From an archaeon (GTDB taxonomy: Archaea; Iainarchaeota; Iainarchaeia; Iainarchaeales; Iainarchaeaceae): DNA of 5,074 bases. This document shows positions 1-5,074 of this stretch, in pieces. The position numbers and the translations under genes were made by a program. The notes under the pieces were generated by a model, which was not told the DNA's origin, ran no database searches, and saw only the letters and a list, made by a program, of their open reading frames with translations. Each line of letters opens with the position of its first letter. The stretch's first letter is position 1. Location: the NCBI GenBank assembly GCA_024653865.1, contig JANLHD010000069.1, positions 1 through 5,074 of the forward strand, in the 5' to 3' direction.

Positions 1-1
1 G

Positions 2-442
2 GAGGTTTATTTTGGCGAGGGGCAAAATCGTTCACGTTTGGGCTCTGCCATGCTTGATGTTGTAAAGAGGAATGGGTGGGTGGAGGTGAGAATAGAGAAC
101 CTTCAGGGGACGACAATAGACTTGCATGGGGAAAAGCATGGGCCCGAAAGGTTCGGGGAATTCCAAAAGGAAAACGGGAAGTGGAACGAGGTTATTGTAA
201 ATGCGATTATTCGCGCCGCGTATGATATGCGGGGCCATAGGGCGATTGATTTAGTCATGTTAAGGGATATTACAACAAAGGAGGAATATCATAGGCAATT
301 TGGGACAAAGTACAATAGCGAAAAGTGGCAAAAGGCGAAGCAGACAATGAAAAGCCTTTACTTGAAAACCGCCAGGGCTTGCGGGTTTGACAAATACTTT
401 AAGGACGAAGAGGCAGGGTATTTTGTGCGCAAACTTCCCTAA
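2..442 (+). CDS. Hypothetical protein, 5'-truncated by the window edge
   Basis: I do not recognise this family. The frame is open from the left edge to a TAA at 440-442, so the visible part is about 146 residues and the true start lies outside the window. Internal TTG (38) and ATG (50) codons have no ribosome binding site at proper distance, and the residues before them (FGEGQNRSRLGSAML) read like normal coding sequence. The protein is soluble and charged, with no membrane segment, signal peptide or obvious catalytic motif. Its C-terminal half is rich in Lys, Arg, Tyr and Trp (around KYNSEKWQKAKQTMKSLYLK) and probably helical, which would suit nucleic-acid contact, but that is only a guess. 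It converges on carB with 16 bases between the stop codons, so it belongs to a different transcription unit. That it is a real gene is likely; its function is unknown. Confidence 0.6.
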   Translation, partial: EVYFGEGQNRSRLGSAMLDVVKRNGWVEVRIENLQGTTIDLHGEKHGPERFGEFQKENGKWNEVIVNAIIRAAYDMRGHRAIDLVMLRDITTKEEYHRQFGTKYNSEKWQKAKQTMKSLYLKTARACGFDKYFKDEEAGYFVRKLP

Positions 443-447
443 AAAAA
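441..447 (-). terminator. Oligo-T run after carB, candidate archaeal terminator
   Basis: On the minus strand a run of seven T begins 11 bases past the carB TAA. Archaeal RNA polymerase can terminate at oligo-T without a hairpin, and this run is the only such signal in the 16-base gap. The assignment depends on the organism being an archaeon. The run overlaps the stop codon of the convergent gene. Confidence 0.4.
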
Positions 448-458
448 GCGGCTCGAAA

Positions 459-3400
459 TTATAGATAATCCCCCCACGGCACTATTTCCAAATCGTTTTG
501 GGTTTTTTTCAAAATAGCCGTGGTGAACGCCTGTGCAATCTGCAGGTTCGTTATGAGCGGGACGTTGTAATCCACGACCGCTCTGCGCACGTCGTATTTT
601 GGGTCGGTTGCGATTTGCCTGAAGGGGTCGGAAACAATTATTGCCAAATCGAGTTTTCCCTTGTGCAAAAGCTGCGAAACATTCGGGGACTTTTTCTCAT
701 GGATTTTATATACAAGCGAGGACTTCACGCCCTGTTCTTTTAGGTATTCGAAGGTGTGTTCGGTTGAGTGCAAAACATACCCCGCGCCCACAAGCGCTTT
801 TAATTGGGGCAAGAGCTTTTCCTTATTCCCCGCGCCAGTTAAAGAAACAAGAATGTTTTTGCGAGGGATTGTGTAACCCGTGCTCAAAAGTGCTTTTAGT
901 AAAGCATCTTCGAAGGTGCTTCCAATGCACCCCACTTCGCCAGTGGATGCCATTTCCACGCCCGAAACAGGGTCCGCGCCCTTTAGCCTTTGGAAGGAGA
1001 ATTGCGGAGCCTTTACCCCAACGTGATCGAGTTCCAAGAACGAGTGGCCGTTTAATTTGGATTTGGGTTTTTTTCCAAGGATTGCTTCGGTTGCGATTTG
1101 CATGAAGTTCGTGCCCGTGACCTTGGAAACAAAAGGCATCGAGCGGGAAGCGCGCAAATTAACTTCAATTACTTTCACTTCATTATCCTTGGCAATGAAT
1201 TGGATGTTGAACGGCCCTGAGATGCGAAGAGCAGAAGATAATTTTTTTGCAATTGCTTTCATGCGCGAAATCGTTTCCAAATAAGTTCTTTGGGGCGGGA
1301 GAACCATTGTCGCGTCCCCGGAGTGAACGCCCGCGTTTTCTATGTGCTCTGTTACCGCCATTGCAATTATTTCGCCAGAATCGGAAACGGCGTCAATTTC
1401 GACTTCTTTTGCATTCAAAATGAACTTCGAAACAACCACTGGGTGCTCTTTGTTGAGCGAAGTTGCGTTCTTGAGGTATTCTTCGAGTTCGGCATCGGCA
1501 AAAGCAACCGCCATTGCGGAGCCGGAGAGAACATAAGAGGGGCGAACCAGAACAGGGTAAGAAACTTTTTTGGCGAATTTTTTTGCGTCCGCAATTGTTG
1601 AGAGTTCTTCCCACTCTGGTTGGGGAACGCCAAGCGCGTCACATAAAGAGGAGAATTTGTGCCTATCCTCCGCCTTATCTATGTCTTCGGGGGAAGTTCC
1701 AAGGACCTTTACTCCTGCTTCGTGCAATTTTAGAGCCAAAATATTGGGGATTTGGCCGCCCATCGAAACTATTACTCCTATGGATTTTTCCTTGAAATAA
1801 ATATCTAAAACAGTTTCCAAAGAAAGTTCATCAAAGTACAGGCGGTCGCACTCATCATAATCGGTGGAAACGGTTTCGGGGTTGTAATTAATCATAATTG
1901 TTTTGTAGCCCATTTTTTTGGCGGCTTTTGCGGAAGAGACGCAGCAGAAGTCGAATTCAACAGAGCTCCCAATTTTGTACGCGCCAGAGCCTAGAACTAT
2001 TACTGAATTTGGCGTGGGAAATTCAACGTCGGATTCGGTTCCGTTGTATGTAAGATACAAATAATTTGTTTGGGCAGGGTACTCGGCTGCGAGGGTGTCA
2101 ATTTGTTTTACAAAAGGAAAGAGGGAATAAGATTCGCGTTTTTTGCGAACCAATAACTCGTCCTCCACCTTCAAAAGCATTGCGATTTGCTTATCCGAAA
2201 AACCCTGTTTTTTGGCTTTCAATAAAAGTTCTTGGGGAAGGTTTGCTAGGGTGTGGACTTCGAGTTCTTTGCGCGTATCCACAACGTTTTTGATTTTGTG
2301 CAAGAACCACTTGTCTATTTTGGAGGCATTATGGATTCTGTCTACGGAAATTCCTTTGTGCAAAGCGTTCACAATTGCGAATACCCTTTTGTCGGTTGGG
2401 TACTTCACCGAGGATGCGAGCTTTTTGAAATAAAGCTTATTGCCAACAAGCCCATACGCGCCAATGTGGAGCATGCGCAGCGCCTTTTGCATTGCCTCTT
2501 CGAAGGTTTTTCCAATCGCCATTACTTCGCCCACTGATTTCATTTGCGAGCCGATTCTTTTCGAAACGTTCCTAAATTTTTGCAAATCCCAGCGCGGGAT
2601 TTTTACCACAACATAATCAAGTGCCGGCTCGAAGCAGGCTTTTGTTTTTTTGGTGACCGAGTTCTCCAAGTCGAGAAGAGAGTATCCGAGTGCGAGCTTT
2701 GCGGCAACAAAAGCCAAAGGATACCCGGTGGCTTTTGAGGCGAGTGCGGAGGAACGCGAGAGCCTTGCGTTCACTTCGATTACGCGGTACTCGTCCGATT
2801 TAGGGTCCAAAGCGTATTGGATGTTGCATTCGCCCACGATTTTTAGGTGGCGAATGACCTTGATTGCGATTTCGCGCAAATTGTGGTACTCGTGGTTTGT
2901 GAGTGTTTGCGAAGGAGCGACAACAATTGATTCTCCGGTGTGGATTCCGAGCGGGTCGAAATTCTCCATATTGCAAACAGTGATGCAATTGTCGAAAGCG
3001 TCGCGAACAACCTCGTACTCGACCTCTTTCCACCCCGCGAGGTACTCCTCCACAAGAATTTGGGGGGAGTGCTTGAATGCGAGTTCGGCGAGCGAGGATA
3101 GTTCTGGTGCATCTTTTGCAATGCCAGAGCCCATCCCTCCGAGGGCAAAAGCCGCGCGGACCATTACTGGGAAACCAATTTTTTTGGAAGCCAAAAGCGC
3201 GTCTTTTACCGTGGTTACGGCGACTGATTTTGGGACATTAACCGAGATTTTTTGGAGCTCTTTGTTGAACAATTCTCGGTCTTCTGTGAGTTCGATGCTT
3301 TGAACCGGGGTTCCGAGGACTTCAACGCTAAATTTCTTCAAAACCCCCGAATTTTGCAAAGAAACCCCGCAATTAAGCCCTGTTTGGCCTCCGAAAGAGA

Positions 3401-3698
3401 GCAAAATGCCGTCCGGTTTCTCCTTTTCTATTACTTTTTCGACAAAGAATGGGGTCACGGGCAGGAAGTACACCTGGTCGGCAAAGCCCTTGGAAGTCTG
3501 GACAGTAGCTATGTTGGGGTTGATTACAATGACCTCTATGCCCTCTTCCTTTAGCGCTTTTATGGCCTGTGAACCGGAGTAGTCGAATAGACGGCAACAA
3601 TTGCATCAAAAATTGACCCATACGCTGCTTTCGCCGGCCTGTCCGATTTGCAGGGCGCCTGAACCCAATACCAGGACTTTTTTTGGTTTCTTAATCAT
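459..3698 (-). CDS. carB: Carbamoyl-phosphate synthetase large subunit, interrupted by a 42-base putative intron
   Basis: It makes carbamoyl phosphate from bicarbonate, ammonia (passed from the glutaminase subunit CarA) and two ATP, for pyrimidine and arginine synthesis in the cytoplasm. Start is ATG at 3698 behind GGAGGTG. Exon 1 (3698-3630) encodes MIKKPKKVLVLGSGALQIGQ and AGE; exon 2 (3587-459) resumes at FDYSGSQA. Without the insert the protein has 1065 residues, the normal length (E. coli about 1073). Order: first ATP-grasp synthetase (about 1-400) with GWKEVEYEVVRD, GIHTGESIVVAPSQT and EVNARLSRSSALASKATG; linker/oligomerisation region (about 400-545); second synthetase (about 548-925) with LGSGAYKIGSSVEFDFC, GGQIPN, HSGDATMVLPP and EVNLRASRS; C-terminal methylglyoxal-synthase-like regulatory domain (about 930-1065). 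ATP-grasp Glu, Asn and Arg are kept in both halves. The sequence closely tracks animal CAD. If not spliced, translation stops at codon 31. It lies downstream of the LAGLIDADG gene with 8 bases overlap; carA is not here. The alternative is a recent pseudogene, unlikely because the rest is intact. Confidence 0.93.
503..509 (+). terminator. Oligo-T run, possible terminator for the convergent upstream gene
   Basis: A run of seven T on the plus strand lies about 60 bases beyond the stop of the plus-strand gene and inside the 3' end of carB, where it encodes Lys-rich antisense sequence (KKTQND). It could stop plus-strand transcription, but the run is also explained by carB coding, so support is weak. 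Confidence 0.2.
3588..3629 (-). other. Putative 42-nt bulge-helix-bulge mRNA intron within carB
   Basis: Seen: 42 bases between Glu23 (GAA) and Phe24 (TTC) of an otherwise perfect CarB motif; both flanks share one frame, and the insert carries an in-frame TGA at 3608-3606. Fold on the mRNA strand: GCAGCG (3628-3623) pairs with TGTTGC (3599-3594), six pairs with two G-U. Exon GGCG (3635-3632) pairs with intron CGTC (3593-3590), four pairs with one G-U. These helices are separated by bulge AA^A (3631-3629) on the 5' side; bulge TA^T (3589-3587) follows on the 3' side. A small apical stem, GTCAA/TTGAT, is possible. Known: the archaeal tRNA-splicing endonuclease cuts after the second base of each 3-base bulge around a 4-bp helix, and mRNA introns of this type are known in archaeal cbf5. 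Cutting here gives exactly GAA-TTC. A continuous outer exon helix is missing; the nearest is AATCGGA/TCCGGTT, 6-8 bases away, so this is a relaxed motif. Alternatives are translational bypassing, a strain-specific insertion, or an assembly error. Confidence 0.6.
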
Positions 3699-4923
3699 GT
3701 TCCACCTCCGTTACCTTCCATGTGAATGAGCGGTTAGCAGAAATCCTCCCAGATTTGCCTATCATGCCGATTTTTTCCATTCTTTTGAGTTTCTTTAGCA
3801 GATAAGCGGGGTTAAGGTTTAAAGATATTGCGAGAGCCCCCGTAGAATTCACTCGCTGTTCTTTTATTTTTGAGAGGATTAAATTCATCGCCTTCTTGTC
3901 GTCGGCTTTTCTGCTTTTTCTTTCGCGTGCAACTATCTTTTTTAATGTTTCAAGTTTTGTGCCCTCGGTTAATCCTATTTGCGCGTAAAAATTTTTTATG
4001 CTCGCAAAATCAGTTACGTTAATGTACATTGTGACATGAAAGCCGTCTTCGTATTTTTTTATTTTCGCAACTTTTGGTGTTCCTGAAAATATTTCAAACT
4101 GTTCTAGCAAAATTTTTACGTCCCAAAGCAGTTTTTCTAGCTCGGATTTGCGGGATTCGTGGCGGGTTTGGGCAATGTTCACGCCCGCGGATCTGTAGCC
4201 ATCAGAAAACATGGCGGATCCATCGTCGTCAAAGAGCGCTCTGAGAAAACTCCTTTTTTCTTCCAAAGAGCCTTGCCTTACCCATTCGGGAATTTGGTGC
4301 CTGGAATAATTTTTTGGCGCCACAGGAGCCCCGAATTCAAGAAGAATGTCGCCGACAATTGAGGGGAATGTAATGCTTTTATTTTTCCTTGAAATAATTG
4401 GAGCCCCAAATACCAACTTGGTTTCATGCTCAACGGCTTTTATCAGTTCTTTGTTGAAGTTGGCGTATTCGAATTGCCTTTTCTTGGCTCCAATGGTTCC
4501 GTCTCCAAACACGTGCGCCACAAGGGAAGCTAGGTTGGGGGTAGAAATAATTGGATATGTTAGTGAGAGCTTTTTCCCGTGCCTCGTGCGTGTGAATAAA
4601 ATATTTTGTTCAATCTCTTCTTTTTCAATTCCAGAAATTTTGGAAAGTTGCAAAAGGAGTTGTTTTGGAATTGAATATAAGCCGCGGCGCAAAGTATCAA
4701 GATAAGGAATAGAAATCCCAAGCTCTAGAGCCAATTGTTCTTTTCCTTTTTTTGTTATGGCGTTGTCAAAGATGCTTTTGCAAAATTTCTGGGCAAGTTC
4801 AAATCTGGTTGTGTCTGAAAGTTTCCAAAAGTGGGCTTCTTTAGTCATCTCATAGAAGGGGCTGAAATTTGAATTTAAACCGTTTTGGGGTTGTGTGCCG
4901 GTGCAAAAAGAAGCTGAATTCAT
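3691..4923 (-). CDS. Free-standing LAGLIDADG endonuclease-like protein with terminal HTH-type regions
   Basis: Predicted 410 residues. ATG 4923 is chosen because AGGTGA lies five bases upstream; an in-frame GTG at 4932 falls inside that site. Order: N-terminal stretch (1-45); helical region resembling an XRE-like helix-turn-helix (about 61-97, QLALELGISIPYLDTLRRGL); first LAGLIDADG helix (about 131-144, LASLVAHVFGDGTI, acidic residue Asp141); second (about 226-239, FLRALFDDDGSAMF, Asp234); C-terminal winged-helix-like region (about 346-403, ALAISLNLNPAYLLKKLKRMEKIGMIG). Both catalytic-position acids are present, unlike the LAGLIDADG-derived regulator WhiA, so cleavage activity is plausible. 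It is not inside an intein or intron: it sits between a permease gene and carB, ending in an 8-base overlap with carB. Sampled lines look AT-richer (about 37-38% GC) than carB (about 40-52%), a weak hint of acquisition. Likely a site-specific DNA endonuclease, possibly the partner of the carB interruption; a DNA-binding regulator is the alternative. Confidence 0.85.
   Translation of the reverse strand: MNSASFCTGTQPQNGLNSNFSPFYEMTKEAHFWKLSDTTRFELAQKFCKSIFDNAITKKGKEQLALELGISIPYLDTLRRGLYSIPKQLLLQLSKISGIEKEEIEQNILFTRTRHGKKLSLTYPIISTPNLASLVAHVFGDGTIGAKKRQFEYANFNKELIKAVEHETKLVFGAPIISRKNKSITFPSIVGDILLEFGAPVAPKNYSRHQIPEWVRQGSLEEKRSFLRALFDDDGSAMFSDGYRSAGVNIAQTRHESRKSELEKLLWDVKILLEQFEIFSGTPKVAKIKKYEDGFHVTMYINVTDFASIKNFYAQIGLTEGTKLETLKKIVARERKSRKADDKKAMNLILSKIKEQRVNSTGALAISLNLNPAYLLKKLKRMEKIGMIGKSGRISANRSFTWKVTEVEHD
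3703..3709 (-). promoter_or_regulatory. Ribosome binding site of carB
   Basis: GGAGGTG on the minus strand lies four bases before the ATG at 3698 and matches seven bases of the usual archaeal anti-Shine-Dalgarno sequence. It sits inside the last codons of the LAGLIDADG gene, so carB translation is probably coupled to that gene. It fixes the start upstream of the interruption and shows that exon 1 is meant to be translated. Confidence 0.8.
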
Positions 4924-4928
4924 GAAAT

Positions 4929-4934
4929 TCACCT
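4929..4934 (-). promoter_or_regulatory. Ribosome binding site of the LAGLIDADG gene
   Basis: AGGTGA on the minus strand lies five bases before ATG 4923. Its last three bases are the TGA stop of the upstream permease gene and its first three are the preceding Arg codon. This decides the start at 4923 rather than the in-frame GTG at 4932, and implies that ribosomes finishing the permease can restart here. Confidence 0.7.
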
Positions 4935-5074
4935 GAAGAACAAAAAGTACACTCCAAGTATAAGCGCCACTAGTATGAATGCTTTTTTGAGGAACATGTT
5001 GCCTTTTTTTATTGCAACGCGCGTGCCCACAATTCCGCCCAAAAGAGCGCCGAGCGTGAGCGGGATTCCGAATT
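4929..5074 (-). CDS. TauE/SafE (TSUP) family membrane permease, C-terminal end only
   Basis: The last 47 residues before TGA (4931-4929) are visible; the rest runs off the right edge. They contain a Gly-rich hydrophobic segment (FGIPLTLGALLGGIVGTRVA), a short basic loop (IKKGNMFLKK) and a final membrane helix (AFILVALILGVYFLFF). This is the usual ending of TauE/SafE (DUF81) proteins, where a GA..GA.LG.R.A segment and a basic KKG..L(R/K) loop precede the last helix. The family has about eight membrane helices and exports or imports small anions such as sulfite or sulfoacetate; the substrate here cannot be told. It is the most upstream gene seen of the minus-strand unit, and its stop codon is part of the next gene's ribosome binding site. 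No functional link to carB is evident. Confidence 0.7.
   Translation of the reverse strand, partial: FGIPLTLGALLGGIVGTRVAIKKGNMFLKKAFILVALILGVYFLFFR

Noticed and set aside
1..63. GGAGGT at 1-6 followed by TTG at 12 as a new gene start (MARGKIVHVWALP).
   Set aside because: That frame ends at a stop within about 17 codons and is out of frame with the long ORF; the long frame is open across the same bases.
458..469. Small inverted repeat ATTAT-AG-ATAAT across the carB stop codon.
   Set aside because: Five AT-only pairs with a two-base loop cannot form a stable hairpin and are easily due to chance.
2650..3303. Plus-strand 217-codon open frame opposite carB, and similar smaller ones at 641-1105 and 4346-4705.
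   Set aside because: They lie antisense to strongly conserved coding sequence, show no family-like features and no ribosome binding sites; they are shadows of the real genes.
3473..3475. GTG at 3473 as the real carB start, making a 1004-residue protein.
   Set aside because: This would remove the first nucleotide-binding strand and motif. Conserved CarB sequence continues upstream to FDYSGSQA and, past the insert, to ATG 3698 with a strong ribosome binding site.
3606..3608. The in-frame TGA as selenocysteine or another recoded residue, in a Cys-rich context (stop-C-N-C-C).
   Set aside because: The 14 extra residues would break the nucleotide-binding loop of CarB, which tolerates no insertion in the homologues I know. 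Trp in these genes uses TGG and stops are TAA/TGA, so the code looks standard. A selenocysteine element cannot be judged from this window.
3585..3611. Ribosome bypassing from TTT (just before TGA) to TTC, a 21-base hop read by the same Phe tRNA.
   Set aside because: It would still leave six extra residues (SSVWVN) in the invariant motif. Full removal of 42 bases restores the motif exactly, and the fold supports RNA splicing. It remains a secondary alternative.
3588..3629. An intein or a frameshift/sequencing indel as the explanation of the split.
   Set aside because: 42 bases is far too small for an intein and contains a stop; both flanks are in the same frame, so a simple indel cannot explain it.
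4924..4932. GTG at 4932 as the start of the LAGLIDADG gene.
   Set aside because: It lies within the AGGTGA ribosome binding site that is well spaced for ATG 4923.

Overview
The window is a compact stretch that looks archaeal, plausibly from a DPANN-type lineage such as Diapherotrites or Micrarchaeota (low confidence on the lineage). The reasons are strong GGAGGTG/AGGTGA ribosome binding sites, overlapping genes, an oligo-T run just past a stop codon, a free-standing helix-turn-helix/LAGLIDADG protein, and what looks like a bulge-helix-bulge (BHB) intron in a protein gene. No RNA gene, CRISPR array or insertion sequence is visible, and no stretch over 300 bases lacks a gene.

Layout: (1) 2-442, plus strand: the 3' part of an unrecognised gene running in from the left edge. 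(2) 443-458: a 16-base convergent junction with an oligo-T run for the minus strand. (3) 459-3698, minus strand: carB, the large subunit of carbamoyl-phosphate synthetase, of the type most like the synthetase part of eukaryotic CAD. (4) 3691-4923, minus strand: a 410-residue protein with two intact LAGLIDADG motifs between DNA-binding-type helical regions; its last 8 bases overlap the carB start. (5) 4929-5074, minus strand: the last 47 residues of a TauE/SafE (TSUP) membrane permease, whose stop codon lies in the LAGLIDADG gene's ribosome binding site. Genes 5, 4 and 3 form a tightly packed, probably co-transcribed and translationally coupled unit. No carA (glutaminase subunit) is in the window.

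The main discovery candidate is in carB. The invariant N-terminal motif (LGSGALQIGQAGE followed by FDYSGSQA) is split between E and F by exactly 42 bases (3588-3629) that include an in-frame TGA. Both flanks are otherwise perfect and in the same frame. On the mRNA strand the two ends of the 42-mer and the adjoining 5' exon can form a 6-bp inner helix, a 3-base bulge, a 4-bp central helix and a second 3-base bulge. The standard cut after the second base of each bulge would rejoin GAA to TTC exactly. This is the geometry cut by the archaeal tRNA-splicing endonuclease, so I propose a mini-intron in the carB mRNA. The rejoined site is centred on the palindrome CGAATTCG, and the LAGLIDADG gene ends only about 60 bases upstream, which suggests an intron and homing-endonuclease pair that could spread together. 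The intron, its splicing and the link to the endonuclease are inferences from sequence alone.
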